The notes: generated by a model from the letters alone, not told the origin. DNA of 64,000 nucleotides from Euryhalocaulis caribicus (GCF_000412185.1 NZ_ASJA01000008.1:1-64000); one strand, 5' to 3'. Counted from the stretch's first letter, positions 17,780-26,164 are shown. Numbers and translations: made by a program.

Positions 17780-18559
17780 ATGGCGCTCGCCGCTGAGAAC
17801 GACGAAACACCGGTACGCGAACAGGTCAGCGAAGAGGAATGGAAGGCGCGGGTGGACCTCGCCGCCCTTTACCGGCTGGTGCGGATGCATGGCTGGGACG
17901 ATCTGTTCTTCACCCATATTTCCATGCGCGTGCCGGGACCGGAGGAGCATTTCCTCCTCAACCCGTTCGGCCTGCTTTATGAGGACGTGACGGCCTCCAA
18001 CCTCGTGAAGGTGGATCTGGAGGGCAATGTCCTGCCGCCCTCGAAATACGGCATCAACCCCGCCGGCTTCACCATCCACTCTGCGATCCATGCGGCGCGC
18101 GAGGACGTGCATGTCGCCCTGCATTTGCACAGCGATGCGGGCGTGGCCGTGGCCGCGCAGAAGGACGGCCTTCTGCCGATTTCCCAGCTCGCCATGAACA
18201 TCATGAGCGATGTCAGCTACCACGATTACGAGGGGCTGGCGCTGGTCGAGGACGAGAAGGCGCGTCTGGTGGCCGATCTGGGCGAAAAGAACACCATGAT
18301 CCTGCGCAATCACGGCACGCTGTCGGTCGGCTCGCACCCGTTCCAGGCGTATTTGCGCATCTACATCCTGGAGCGCGCTTGCAAGATCCAGACGATGGCC
18401 CAGTCCGGCGGGGCCGAGCTGGTCCAGTGGGACAAGGGGATGCAGGACAAGGTCTTTAAACAGGGCGAGGAAGGCATCCTCAACGAGTTCTTCCTGGAGA
18501 TCGCTTGGGCGGCGCTTCTGGACCGCGTGAGGCGCGAATCTCCGGGCTTCGACGTCTAG
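17780..18559 (+). CDS. Class II aldolase/adducin family protein
   Basis: A 259-residue protein with the class II aldolase fold: LYRLVRMHGWDDLFFTHISM, the HLHSDAGVAVAAQ zinc-binding pair, and ILRNHGTLSVG supplying a third His. The start has GGGAG upstream. Such proteins act on sugar phosphates or related hydroxy-aldehydes; the specific substrate is unclear. Its 3' end overlaps the next gene by about 55 bases. Confidence 0.9.
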   Translation: MALAAENDETPVREQVSEEEWKARVDLAALYRLVRMHGWDDLFFTHISMRVPGPEEHFLLNPFGLLYEDVTASNLVKVDLEGNVLPPSKYGINPAGFTIHSAIHAAREDVHVALHLHSDAGVAVAAQKDGLLPISQLAMNIMSDVSYHDYEGLALVEDEKARLVADLGEKNTMILRNHGTLSVGSHPFQAYLRIYILERACKIQTMAQSGGAELVQWDKGMQDKVFKQGEEGILNEFFLEIAWAALLDRVRRESPGFDV

Positions 18560-19344
18560 CCCCTGCGCTTGCGGGACTGGCTCTGATTGCGGCGGCTCCG
18601 GCCGCCGCAAACGCGTCGGCGTGGAATTTCAAGAAGGGCGAGGACCAGCTGATTCTGACCCAGCTCTATGATTACGCCGACCGCTCCTTCGACCCGGACG
18701 GCGACGCGGTCTATCCGGTCGATTTTGAAAAACACGAGCTTTCGCTGTTCGGCGAATATGGTCTGACCGACACCCTGACCGCGGTGACGCGGCTGGCGCT
18801 GCAGGACGTCTATCTGGAAATCGAAAGCGGGCGGGATACGGCGCGCGGTCTGGCGGCCAGCGAAGTGGGCCTGCGCCATGCGTTGTGGCGGAACGACCAG
18901 ACCGTGGTTTCAGCACAAGCGACTGTCATCCTGCCGGGCGCGGGCGAGAACGTCACGGACATCTTTTTCGGCGAAGGCGAAACCGACTACGAGGCGCGGC
19001 TTCTGGCCGGCCATTCGTTCAAGTGGCGAGGCCGTGACGGCTTCATAGACGCTCAGGCCGGTTATCGCTGGCGCGGCGGCGATTTCGGGAACGAGCAGCG
19101 GCTGGATCTGACGCTGGGCTACAAGGTCACGGACAGGCTCACCGCGATGGGGCAGGGCTTCTTCCTGGCCAGTGACAAGTCGAAGGGCCTCAACCGCGAC
19201 TATATGAGCGCCCGCGGCCAGCTCAGCGCCGTCTACTGGCTCACAGACCGCCGCGCGGTCCAACTCGGCGGGCTGGCGACGCTCGCGGGCGAAAACATCA
19301 TCCGCGAGCGCGCCATCTTCGCCGCCTACTGGATCCGGTTTTGA
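18505..19344 (+). CDS. Secreted hypothetical protein, probable outer-membrane beta-barrel
   Basis: Only a TTG at 18505 is available as a start in this frame. A signal-like segment follows (LAPALAGLALIAAAPAAANASA). The mature part has alternating beta strands (DQLILTQLYDYADRSFD, ELSLFGEYGLTDTLTAVTRL, QAGYRWRGGDFGNEQRLDL) and ends in an aromatic residue (FAAYWIRF), as outer-membrane barrels do. The long overlap with the aldolase gene suggests translational coupling. Function unknown. Confidence 0.65.
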   Translation: MGGASGPREARISGLRRLAPALAGLALIAAAPAAANASAWNFKKGEDQLILTQLYDYADRSFDPDGDAVYPVDFEKHELSLFGEYGLTDTLTAVTRLALQDVYLEIESGRDTARGLAASEVGLRHALWRNDQTVVSAQATVILPGAGENVTDIFFGEGETDYEARLLAGHSFKWRGRDGFIDAQAGYRWRGGDFGNEQRLDLTLGYKVTDRLTAMGQGFFLASDKSKGLNRDYMSARGQLSAVYWLTDRRAVQLGGLATLAGENIIRERAIFAAYWIRF

Positions 19345-19355
19345 GGTAAGGGAAA

Positions 19356-19431
19356 TGGTGCCGGCTGCAGGAATCGAACCCGCGACCTTCGGTTTACAAA
19401 ACCGCTGCTCTACCATCTGAGCTAAGCCGGC
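19356..19431 (-). tRNA. tRNA-Thr (TGT)
   Basis: On the minus strand the acceptor GCCGGCT pairs with AGCCGGC, followed by A and encoded CCA (TGG at 19356-19358). The anticodon loop is TTTGTAA, giving TGT (Thr, ACA codons). The T arm GCGGG-TTCGATT-CCTGC is intact. Confidence 0.97.
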
Positions 19432-19526
19432 CCCTAGTGGGCGATCCGCATGGAAAGCGGAGCACGCCACCCCCTATATCGGCAAGACAGCGCGACAAAA
19501 AGAGACAAGGGCTGCCTTCAAATGAA

Positions 19527-19555
19527 AAAGGCGCGGCGATGACCGCCGCGCCTTT
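19527..19555 (-). terminator. Rho-independent terminator of the OmpA lipoprotein gene
   Basis: A perfect 12-bp stem (AAAGGCGCGGCG / CGCCGCGCCTTT) with a 5-base loop. Read on the minus strand it ends in a run of T, 23 bases after the OmpA lipoprotein stop. Confidence 0.88.
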
Positions 19556-19578
19556 CCCGTGCCGGTCTTTACGCCGTT

Positions 19579-20247
19579 TTACGACGTGGTGATCGGACGA
19601 AGGACGACTTCGACGCGGCGGTTGCGCGCGCGGCCTTCCTCGGTCTCGTTGGAGGCGACGGGCTGGGTCTCGCCCTGTCCCTCGATATAGATGCGCTCGG
19701 CCATCACGTTCTGGCGGACGAGATAAGCGGCGACGGATTCGGCGCGGCGCTCGGACAGGCCCTGATTATAGGAGTCCGAACCCACCGAGTCGGTGTGACC
19801 GACAACGCCGATGGTCGTCTGCGGATACTGGTCCAGCGTGCGCGAAAGGTCGTTCAGAACCGGATAGAATTGCGGTTCGATTTCCGCCTTGTCGAAGGCG
19901 AACGTGATGTCGCCCGGCATGTTCAGGACGATATCGTCGCCGCGGCGGTCAACCTCGACCCCCGTGCCGGCGAGCTCACGCTCCAGCTGGGCCTGCTGGC
20001 GGTCCATGTAATTGCCGACCGCCGCGCCGGCCAGCGCGCCAACGCCCGCGCCGATGGCCGCGTTGGTCGCGCCTTCGGAGCTGTCATTGGTGTTGGTCAG
20101 ATAACCCAGAACCGCGCCAATGCCCGCGCCGGCGAGAGCGCCGGTGGCGGTGTTGTTGCGCGTCTGTTGGCCCGTATACGGGCTGGTCGTGGTGCAGGCG
20201 GCGGTCAGGACCGCGGCGGAGCCAAGAGCGAGTAGCTTGAATTTCAC
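19579..20247 (-). CDS. OmpA family lipoprotein with glycine-zipper region
   Basis: The GTG at 20247 is preceded by AAGGAGG seven bases away and opens a lipoprotein signal ending in LTAAC. After the Cys come a glycine-zipper segment (GALAGAGIGAVLGYL and AAIGAGVGALAGAAVGNYM) and a C-terminal OmpA domain with VVGHTDSVGSDSYNQGLSER and ARNRRVEVVL. It should anchor the outer membrane to peptidoglycan. An EcfG-type promoter 54 bases upstream of the start suggests stress induction. The region upstream of 20247 in this frame is not coding. Confidence 0.92.
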   Translation of the reverse strand: MKFKLLALGSAAVLTAACTTTSPYTGQQTRNNTATGALAGAGIGAVLGYLTNTNDSSEGATNAAIGAGVGALAGAAVGNYMDRQQAQLERELAGTGVEVDRRGDDIVLNMPGDITFAFDKAEIEPQFYPVLNDLSRTLDQYPQTTIGVVGHTDSVGSDSYNQGLSERRAESVAAYLVRQNVMAERIYIEGQGETQPVASNETEEGRARNRRVEVVLRPITTS

Positions 20248-20300
20248 AGCAAACCTCCTTGAAGGATTATTCGGGTTGGGCGTTTGTCCCCTGCGCCTTG

Positions 20301-20325
20301 AACGAATGGATCGCGCGCCGGTTCC
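20301..20325 (-). promoter_or_regulatory. EcfG-type promoter for the OmpA lipoprotein gene
   Basis: Minus strand GGAAC (20325-20321), 16-base spacer, CGTT (20304-20301). This is a perfect match to the general stress sigma factor consensus and points at the gene starting at 20247. Confidence 0.8.
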
Positions 20326-20338
20326 TTGAACAAATCGA

Positions 20339-21037
20339 TCACCGGCAAAAGTCGTACGGACCCATGTCGAGATGAAAATGGTCCTCATGGGCCTTGTTAT
20401 AGTCCGGGCTGATGACGCCCTGGAAAAGATCGCATGACCCTTTTCTGATCTCGCGCAGGAATGCAGCGTCGTCATCTTCGCCGGTCCAGTCTGAACGCAG
20501 GCTGACTGTGCGCCCGTCCTCAAGGCGGAATTCGGCGACATCAATGGCGTTGGCGCTGGCGTGTTCGCTGATCGACCCGTTGGGACGGCCATAGACCCGG
20601 CGGCAGGCATAGGTCCCGTAATGTCCGATGCGGGAAACTTTCTGGCCGTATATTTCCTGCGCGGCCGCCTGAACCACGTCGCGCTCCCACAGGAAAAGCG
20701 TGGCGGCCAGCGGGCAGCGCGCGACCACGGCGGCGGAATAGGGCGTGATCGATTTCTCGATTTCGACGCCGTCGTCATAGCCGCAGAAATCGCCGCTTTC
20801 GACCGGGGGCAGGGGTGAAAATTCCATGCCGGCGTCTTCCAGAAGCGCGTAACAGGCGTCCGGGTTGCGGGAGAGGGCGTCCAGCTTCATTTCCGTAAAT
20901 GCGCCGACGGGATCGTTCAGATCCAGCTTGGTCCACGGCAGATCTTCATCCGGCAGCGTCACGACGAAGCCGACGGCGAGCACGAACCCGCAGGCAAGCG
21001 CCAGGAGCGCCACGGTTATTCTGACATATCGCATCAT
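20339..21037 (-). CDS. Extensin family protein
   Basis: A 232-residue protein with an N-terminal membrane anchor or signal (VRITVALLALACGFVLAVGF) and an extensin-like C-terminal domain: YGTYACRRVYGRPNGSISEH, ASANAIDVAEFRLEDG and AHEDHFHLDMGPYDFCR. The His/Asp arrangement resembles metal-dependent peptidoglycan peptidases of the M15 type. It probably sits in the periplasm. A second in-frame ATG follows the first. Confidence 0.87.
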   Translation of the reverse strand: MMRYVRITVALLALACGFVLAVGFVVTLPDEDLPWTKLDLNDPVGAFTEMKLDALSRNPDACYALLEDAGMEFSPLPPVESGDFCGYDDGVEIEKSITPYSAAVVARCPLAATLFLWERDVVQAAAQEIYGQKVSRIGHYGTYACRRVYGRPNGSISEHASANAIDVAEFRLEDGRTVSLRSDWTGEDDDAAFLREIRKGSCDLFQGVISPDYNKAHEDHFHLDMGPYDFCR

Positions 21038-21046
21038 GAAGGCAGG

Positions 21047-21071
21047 GGAACTCCTTTAGTATGCGCGCGTT
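21047..21071 (+). promoter_or_regulatory. EcfG-type promoter upstream of the lipid kinase gene
   Basis: GGAAC at 21047-21051, a 16-base spacer, and CGTT at 21068-21071: a perfect match. It would start a transcript near 21078 that reads into the diacylglycerol-kinase-like gene. Confidence 0.65.
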
Positions 21072-21178
21072 CCGGATTTCCGACCGCGCAGCCCGTTCAA
21101 GGCCGCCTGAAAAACCGGCCGGATACGCTATATAGGTAGCGACCCGCCTTGTTTTCGCCTCAGAAAGGAAAGACCGCC

Positions 21179-22108
21179 CTGACCCGATCAGAAACAGTGA
21201 CAGCCCCGGACGCGGGCAAGACGCAGTTTGCCGCCGTGGTGAACCGCGCGTCCGGCTATGTCGGCGAAAAAAGCCCCGCCCATGTTCAGGCGATGCTGGA
21301 AAACGCGGCCCATTCCCGGCTTTGCGATCTCAAATTTCTTGACCCGGACGATATTCTCGAAGGCCTGAAGGACGCGTTCGAAGGTCCGTGCGGGGGCGTC
21401 ATCGTTCTGGGCGGCGACGGTACGGCGCGCTGCGCCGCCGAATTTGCGATGAAGCACGACAAGCCCCTGATCCCGTTGCCGGGGGGCACGATGAACCTGC
21501 TTCCGCGCAAGCTGTACGGCGAACGCGGACCGGCGGACGCGTTGCGCGCCGCGCTGGGTGGCCAGCGCGCGCTGATCGACGCCGGGCAGGCGGATGACCG
21601 GCTGTTCTTCCTGTCCGCCGCTTTCGGTTTCGCGCCTGACATGACCCGCGCGCGAGAGGCGTTTCGCGGGCAGACGGGGCTGGACGCCTTGCCGCGCGTG
21701 CTGTCCTTCGCGCGCCGCGCCCTGGCGGACGCCTTTCATATGAATGTGTTGTTCGGCGTCGATGGTGAAGAACCCGGCCGGGAGGCCGAGCTTCTTGTCG
21801 TGGCGCTGGGCGGCCTGTCCCACCTGATGGAGTTGAAGGTGGATGAGGATGTCGGCCGCAAATTCGAATGTATCGCGTCCGACGTGCATGATCTGGGCGA
21901 GGCGGCGCGGCTGGGCTTCAACGCCCTGACCCAGCGTTGGCGGGAAGACCCGGGCGTTGCGATCGACTGCACCGAGCAGGTGCGCGTAAAACTGAAGGAA
22001 GAGGATCCCTATGGCGTTCTGGATGGCGAGCCGATGAAGCTGAAATGCGAATTCGACGTGCGCTATCTGAAGGACGCGATCCCGGTTCTGGCGCCGGCGG
22101 AAGCCTGA
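21179..22108 (+). CDS. Diacylglycerol kinase family lipid kinase
   Basis: A DagK catalytic-domain protein of about 310 residues. GGVIVLGGDGTARCAAEFAM holds the GGDGT nucleotide-binding motif; LIPLPGGTMNLLPRKLYG is the second conserved loop. The start is uncertain: the CTG at 21179 has AGGA nine bases upstream, a TTG at 21149 lacks a ribosome site, and a GTG at 21197 is also possible. It is followed within three bases by the metallophosphoesterase gene, so the two form an operon. Confidence 0.85.
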   Translation: MTRSETVTAPDAGKTQFAAVVNRASGYVGEKSPAHVQAMLENAAHSRLCDLKFLDPDDILEGLKDAFEGPCGGVIVLGGDGTARCAAEFAMKHDKPLIPLPGGTMNLLPRKLYGERGPADALRAALGGQRALIDAGQADDRLFFLSAAFGFAPDMTRAREAFRGQTGLDALPRVLSFARRALADAFHMNVLFGVDGEEPGREAELLVVALGGLSHLMELKVDEDVGRKFECIASDVHDLGEAARLGFNALTQRWREDPGVAIDCTEQVRVKLKEEDPYGVLDGEPMKLKCEFDVRYLKDAIPVLAPAEA

Positions 22109-22110
22109 TC

Positions 22111-22896
22111 ATGGCGACCATCGTACAGATATCTGACCTGCATTTCGGTTCTGAAGACCCGGCGCTTGTCGAGGCGTTGAGCGAGAGCATCGCCGAAATT
22201 TCACCGGACGCGGTGGCGGTATGCGGCGACCTGACCCAGAAGGGCAAGCGCCGCGAATTCCTGGCCGCGGCGGAGTTCCTGGCCGCCCTCGACGCGCCGG
22301 TGGTCATTGCCGAGGGCAATCACGACACGCCGTTCTGGAATATGTTTGCCCGCATGACCGCGCCATTCGCGCGCTTTCGCAAGCGGCTGGCGCGGGCGCG
22401 CACCGAAGCCTTCCTTGATGACCGGCTGGTCATGCACACGCTGAACACCGCGCGCGGCGTTCAGGCGCGTCCGGACTGGTCGCTGGGTTCGGTGCGGCTG
22501 CGCGAGGCGCAGGAGGTCATCGACCAGCTCAATCAGGGGCACAAGGACGCCGCCAAGGCGGTGGTCTGTCACCATCCCCTGATCACCCCGCGCAATGCGC
22601 CGTTTCCGGCCCGCACCCGGCGGGGCGAGGCGGCGGCCCGGATACTGGCGGAGGGCGGGGTCGACCTGGTCCTGACCGGCCACCTGCATGTGGAGTTCGC
22701 GGAGCGGTTTCCGTTTCATGACATGACCAGCTGGGCGGTTGGCGCGGGCACGGCGCTGTCCACCCGCACGCGCGGCGTTCCCGCCGGTTTCAACGCCATT
22801 CGCGTAACGCCCGAAGCCTTTGAGCTGACCGTCTATCATTCGGTCGGCGCGGCCTTCGAGGCGGTGCGTGACGAAAAATTGGCGCGGCGCCCCTAA
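22111..22896 (+). CDS. Metallophosphoesterase
   Basis: A 261-residue calcineurin-like phosphoesterase starting at ATG 22111. Metal-binding motifs in order are ISDLHFG (D-x-H), VCGDLTQKG (GD), IAEGNHDTPF (GNHD), VVCHHPLI and LTGHLHVEF (GH-x-H). It resembles CpdA-like phosphodiesterases, but the substrate (cyclic nucleotide or phospholipid) is not evident. Coupling to a lipid kinase gene hints at lipid phosphate metabolism; that is inference. Confidence 0.9.
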   Translation: MATIVQISDLHFGSEDPALVEALSESIAEISPDAVAVCGDLTQKGKRREFLAAAEFLAALDAPVVIAEGNHDTPFWNMFARMTAPFARFRKRLARARTEAFLDDRLVMHTLNTARGVQARPDWSLGSVRLREAQEVIDQLNQGHKDAAKAVVCHHPLITPRNAPFPARTRRGEAAARILAEGGVDLVLTGHLHVEFAERFPFHDMTSWAVGAGTALSTRTRGVPAGFNAIRVTPEAFELTVYHSVGAAFEAVRDEKLARRP

Positions 22897-22897
22897 A

Positions 22898-22922
22898 GGA
22901 ACACATTTCGTGATCCCGCGTT
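22898..22922 (+). promoter_or_regulatory. EcfG-type promoter for the PRC-barrel gene
   Basis: GGAAC at 22898-22902, a 16-base spacer, and CGTT at 22919-22922: a perfect match, 43 bases upstream of the start codon at 22965. Confidence 0.85.
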
Positions 22923-22964
22923 GATAGAGCGAGCATACAAGTCGCTAATTCGCTGGGGCACACA

Positions 22965-23657
22965 ATGAAATACAAGTATATAGCCTTGGCTGGCGCCGCC
23001 GCGCTGATAGCCGCCGGCGCGCCCGCTCACATCAACCAGACTTCTACTGACGCGATCGCCGATCATACCTTCGATTTCTCATCCGCGCGCTTTGCGCCGG
23101 CCGCACAGATTGAAGTTTCGCGGCTCCTGAGCGCCGACGTTACGTCCTCGGACAGTTTCGGCCATGGCCGGATTCATCATCTCAGCTTTGATGACCGCGG
23201 CACGCCCGAATGGGTCTGGCTGGAATTTGGCGACTATCTGAGCAACTGGACCGTGCGCGCGCCGGTTTCGGACCTTTATTACGACCGCCAGACGGGCGAG
23301 GTTATCACCCGTCCCGAGCTGTCAGACCTGAAAGAGCGCGCCCGGATGGACCGCGAGGCCAAGCCCGAAACGGCGACCCGCCTGTCCGCCGAATTCATGC
23401 CGCCCGCGCGTCTGATGGGCGTTCGCGTGCTGAATGCGCAAGGCGACGCCTATGGCCGGGTTCACAGCGTGGAAGTGGCGGAAGACGGCGCTGTGGAAAG
23501 CATCCGGATCGAGAGCGGATTTGGCCTGCTGGGACTGAAGCAGCACGTGGTGAGCGTTCCGGCGGACAAGATCAATTACCTGCCGATCATGGAAAAGGCC
23601 GTGATCGAAGGCCCGGCGGCGCCGCAATTTGCCGCCGCCATTCCTGACACGGCCTGA
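22965..23657 (+). CDS. Secreted PRC-barrel-like protein
   Basis: A 230-residue exported protein with a signal peptide (MKYKYIALAGAAALIAAGAP). Two PRC-barrel-like repeats follow: the first around LLSADVTSSDSFGHGRIHHL and the second around LMGVRVLNAQGDAYGRVHSV, each with a V-x-VPADK or V-x-APVSDL type ending. Such domains occur in stress proteins. A perfect EcfG promoter precedes it and a strong terminator follows it. The molecular role is unknown. Confidence 0.75.
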   Translation: MKYKYIALAGAAALIAAGAPAHINQTSTDAIADHTFDFSSARFAPAAQIEVSRLLSADVTSSDSFGHGRIHHLSFDDRGTPEWVWLEFGDYLSNWTVRAPVSDLYYDRQTGEVITRPELSDLKERARMDREAKPETATRLSAEFMPPARLMGVRVLNAQGDAYGRVHSVEVAEDGAVESIRIESGFGLLGLKQHVVSVPADKINYLPIMEKAVIEGPAAPQFAAAIPDTA

Positions 23658-23677
23658 TCGCCACTGCAGTCACGTAT

Positions 23678-23711
23678 AAAAAAGCCCGGGGCGTTTGCCC
23701 CGGGCTTTTTC
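23678..23711. terminator. Bidirectional terminator between PRC-barrel and entericidin genes
   Basis: Stem AAAGCCCGGGGC / GCCCCGGGCTTT with a 4-base loop, with A-run on the left and T-run on the right. It can end transcripts of both convergent genes. Confidence 0.9.
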
Positions 23712-23730
23712 ATGAGATTGAGCGGTGATC

Positions 23731-23871
23731 TTACTTGGAAGATTCCGCAGCATCCTCGACGGAGTCGCCAGCGGACTCGACGTCTTCGCCAGCGCCGGCG
23801 ATCGTGTTGCAAGCGGAAATGCCGGCGACCATCAGAAGCGCGGCAAAGGCGGTGATAAAGCGTTTATACAT
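23731..23871 (-). CDS. Entericidin A/B family lipoprotein
   Basis: A 46-residue small lipoprotein. AAAGGA precedes the ATG at 23871. The signal ends in the lipobox VAGISAC; after the Cys comes NTIAGAGEDVESAGDSVEDA, the hallmark of entericidins (A/B toxin-antidote lipoproteins). It is a single-copy gene here with no paired partner. It lies next to the EcfG locus, and entericidins in other bacteria are stationary-phase or stress genes. Confidence 0.9.
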   Translation of the reverse strand: MYKRFITAFAALLMVAGISACNTIAGAGEDVESAGDSVEDAAESSK

Positions 23872-23923
23872 CGGAGAGTCCTTTCGTTACTCGATGCGGC
23901 TTGGTGATACGGGCAGTAAATGC

Positions 23924-24583
23924 TCAGGCGGACTTTTTGTTCGCCGAAGTTCCAGATTTTTTTCCGCGCCGCGCCAAAGTATCGGCTTCTGAAAGAATGC
24001 TGCTCATCGCATCCGAGGCCCCGCTTGACTTCTCACCCTTGCGGGCCGCGCCGGAGCGGTCGTTCATCATCTCTTCCAGAGCTTTGCGCGCGCGATTCAC
24101 CCGGCTCTTGATCGTGCCGACGGCGCAGTCGCAAATCTCGGCCGCTTCCTCGTAGGCGAACCCGCCGGCGCCGACCAGAACCAGCGCCTCGCGCTGTTCT
24201 TCGGGCAGGTGGTTCATGGCGCGGCGCAGATCTTCAAGATCCAGAACCGTGTCCTGGCCGGCGGGGGAGGTGAGGGTGCGTTCGGCCTTTTCCTCGTCCC
24301 AGGCGGCCTGGCGCCAGGCGCGGCGTTTTTCGGAATAGAAGTGATTGCGCAGGATCATGAAGGTCCAGGCCTTCATGTTCGTGCCGGGCTCATAACTGGA
24401 CCGGGCGTTCCAGGCTTTGACCAGGGCTTCCTGCGCCAGATCGTCGGCCGCCTCGCGGTTGCCGGTCAGGCTTCGGCCGAAGGCCCGCAGATGCGGAATC
24501 TGCTGAACCAGCTCGTCCTTGAAGGCCGAGTCATCCATCGCGCCTTTCTCGGCGCGGGGTTTCTTGTCTGGTTTCTGACCCAT
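23924..24583 (-). CDS. ecfG: EcfG-type RNA polymerase sigma factor (general stress response)
   Basis: A 219-residue ECF sigma factor. Sigma2 is seen in HLRAFGRSLTGNREAADDLA and VKAWNARSSYEPGTNMKAW, and sigma4 in LPEEQREALVLVGAGGFAYE and GTIKSRVNRARKALEEMM. The start at 24583 lies one base after the nepR stop. The C-terminal tail of about 45 residues is basic and probably disordered. The arrangement with nepR upstream and phyR divergent identifies it as the alphaproteobacterial general stress sigma factor. Confidence 0.93.
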   Translation of the reverse strand: MGQKPDKKPRAEKGAMDDSAFKDELVQQIPHLRAFGRSLTGNREAADDLAQEALVKAWNARSSYEPGTNMKAWTFMILRNHFYSEKRRAWRQAAWDEEKAERTLTSPAGQDTVLDLEDLRRAMNHLPEEQREALVLVGAGGFAYEEAAEICDCAVGTIKSRVNRARKALEEMMNDRSGAARKGEKSSGASDAMSSILSEADTLARRGKKSGTSANKKSA

Positions 24584-24584
24584 T

Positions 24585-24788
24585 TTATGACTTGGACGCT
24601 GTTTTACGGTCGTCGATCTGTTCCAGGAGCGAGCGGAAGTCGTCCGGGACATCTTCATCGAGAACGTCATCATACATCTGACGCAAACGGCGGCCGATCC
24701 CGCGCTGGCGGGACCGGGCTTCATTCGCAGAGACGTCGTGGTGTTCCGTGTCCGGCCCTTTGTCAGGATCAGTCATCAAATCGGTCAT
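24585..24788 (-). CDS. nepR: NepR family anti-sigma factor
   Basis: A short helical protein (about 67 residues from ATG 24788; upstream ATGs at 24833 and 24881 are in frame). The diagnostic segment is GRRLRQMYDDVLDEDVPDDF followed by RSLLEQID, which contacts both EcfG and the sigma-like domain of PhyR. It is co-transcribed with ecfG with a one-base gap. A weak EcfG-type box (GGAAC-N16-CATT, minus strand, 24869 to 24845) upstream would allow autoregulation. Confidence 0.9.
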   Translation of the reverse strand: MTDLMTDPDKGPDTEHHDVSANEARSRQRGIGRRLRQMYDDVLDEDVPDDFRSLLEQIDDRKTASKS

Positions 24789-24844
24789 ATCGCTTTTGCT
24801 TGCGCCGCCATCGCCATGGCGAGCAGGGTTCATTCGGCGGTTAA

Positions 24845-24869
24845 AATGCGTGACTTGCCTAACAGTTCC
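24845..24869 (-). promoter_or_regulatory. Possible EcfG-type promoter of nepR-ecfG (imperfect -10)
   Basis: Minus-strand GGAAC (24869-24865), a 16-base spacer, then CATT instead of CGTT. Autoregulation of nepR-ecfG is known in relatives, which favours it despite the mismatch. Confidence 0.45.
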
Positions 24870-24990
24870 GTCGAGTTGCAATAAAAATTGAACTTATTGC
24901 ACCCTCGCGCATTGTGTGGTGCGACGATCATCGCGCGGCGCCGGCGACGGCGCGGCGCTTTCAAGCTTTTCTCAGGGGAGAATGCCAATC

Positions 24991-25782
24991 ATGAGCATGG
25001 CCGAAAGCCTCGGACCGCACCTGCCATATCTGCGCCGCTACGCCCGCGCGCTGACCGGATCTCAAAAGAGCGGGGACGCCTATGTGCGGGCCTCGCTGGA
25101 AGCGCTTGTCGAAGGCGATCAGTCGCTGGAACAGGACCTGCCACCCCGCGTGGCCCTGTACCGCCTGTTCCACGCCATCTGGATCAGCGCCAATGACGAC
25201 AGCCAGCCGACCCCGTCCGAACTGGAGGAATCCCCGGAAGACCGGCTGATGAGCCTTGCCCCGCGCAGCCGTCAGGCGCTGCTGCTGACCTCGATGGAGG
25301 GCTTCACCACGCGGGAGACCGCGCGGATCCTCGATGTCGAGGAAGCCGAGGTGGACCGCATGATCGCCAAGGCGCAGGCCGAGATCGAGGCCGAGCTGGC
25401 CACCAATGTCCTGATTATCGAGGACGAGCCGGTCATCGCCATGGACATTGAGGGTCTGGTCAGCGAACTGGGCCACAATATCACCGCCATTACCACGACG
25501 CGGGACGAGGCGGTTCAGGCCGCCAAGGACAACCCGCCGGGTCTGGTGCTGGCCGATATCCAGCTGGCGGACGGCTCCTCCGGCGTCGACGCCGTGAAAG
25601 CGATCCTGGGCGACATGGACGTGCCGGTGATCTTCATCACCGCTTATCCGGAACGCCTGCTGACGGGCGAGCGGCCGGAACCGGCTTTCCTGATCACCAA
25701 GCCGTTCCTGCCCCAGACGGTGAAAGCCGCCATTGGCCAGGCGCTGTTCTTCCATCCGCGCCGGCGCGACAAGGCCGCCTGA
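24991..25782 (+). CDS. phyR: General stress response regulator PhyR
   Basis: A 263-residue protein of N-terminal sigma-like domain and C-terminal receiver. The sigma-like part holds GPHLPYLRRYARALTGSQKS and APRSRQALLLTSMEGFTTRE; the receiver has NVLIIEDEPVIAMDIE, the phospho-acceptor Asp in GLVLADIQLADG, VIFITAYPE and LITKPF. Phosphorylated PhyR binds NepR and frees EcfG. ATG 24991 is ten bases after AGGGGAG; ATGs at 24982 and 24997 are alternatives. It is divergent from nepR-ecfG. Confidence 0.95.
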   Translation: MSMAESLGPHLPYLRRYARALTGSQKSGDAYVRASLEALVEGDQSLEQDLPPRVALYRLFHAIWISANDDSQPTPSELEESPEDRLMSLAPRSRQALLLTSMEGFTTRETARILDVEEAEVDRMIAKAQAEIEAELATNVLIIEDEPVIAMDIEGLVSELGHNITAITTTRDEAVQAAKDNPPGLVLADIQLADGSSGVDAVKAILGDMDVPVIFITAYPERLLTGERPEPAFLITKPFLPQTVKAAIGQALFFHPRRRDKAA

Positions 25783-25798
25783 TTTCTTTCCATTTCTT

Positions 25799-25824
25799 GG
25801 AACGGAAGCGCGCTTTCGCGGGTT
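25799..25824 (+). promoter_or_regulatory. Near-consensus EcfG-type promoter for the DUF883 operon
   Basis: GGAAC at 25799-25803, a 17-base spacer, then GGTT at 25821-25824. It lies 56 bases upstream of the DUF883 start. One mismatch to CGTT. Confidence 0.6.
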
Positions 25825-25879
25825 ATTCGCGTAAGCGCGCTTAACGGCGCGGATTTTTCACTCGAAGAGGTTTTTTTCA

Positions 25880-26164
25880 ATGGCAACGACCACCAAACAG
25901 ACCGACGACAAATACGCGCTGAAGGAAGATATCGACGCCCTGCGCGGCGATCTCAGCCAGCTGATGAAGGACGTGAAAACCTTGGCCGAGCATGAAAGCA
26001 AGGAAGTTTCAAAGAAGGTCGGCGCCTGGAGCGAGGCGGCGCAGGACGAAGTCGCCGCGCGCCGTCAGGATCTGGAAAGCCAGGTCCGGGAAAATCCGCT
26101 GGGCGCTCTGGCGACCGCAGCGGGCGTGGGCTTTCTGATGGCGCTCATTCTGGGTCGCAAGTGA
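25880..26164 (+). CDS. DUF883 (ElaB/YqjD-like) family protein
   Basis: A 94-residue protein: an amphipathic coiled-coil (LKEDIDALRGDLSQLMKDVK) followed by a C-terminal membrane helix with the ENPLGALATAAGVGFLMALIL signature of YqjD/ElaB proteins. In other bacteria these are inner-membrane, ribosome-binding stationary-phase proteins. AGAGG precedes the ATG. It overlaps the next gene by GTGA. Confidence 0.9.
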   Translation: MATTTKQTDDKYALKEDIDALRGDLSQLMKDVKTLAEHESKEVSKKVGAWSEAAQDEVAARRQDLESQVRENPLGALATAAGVGFLMALILGRK

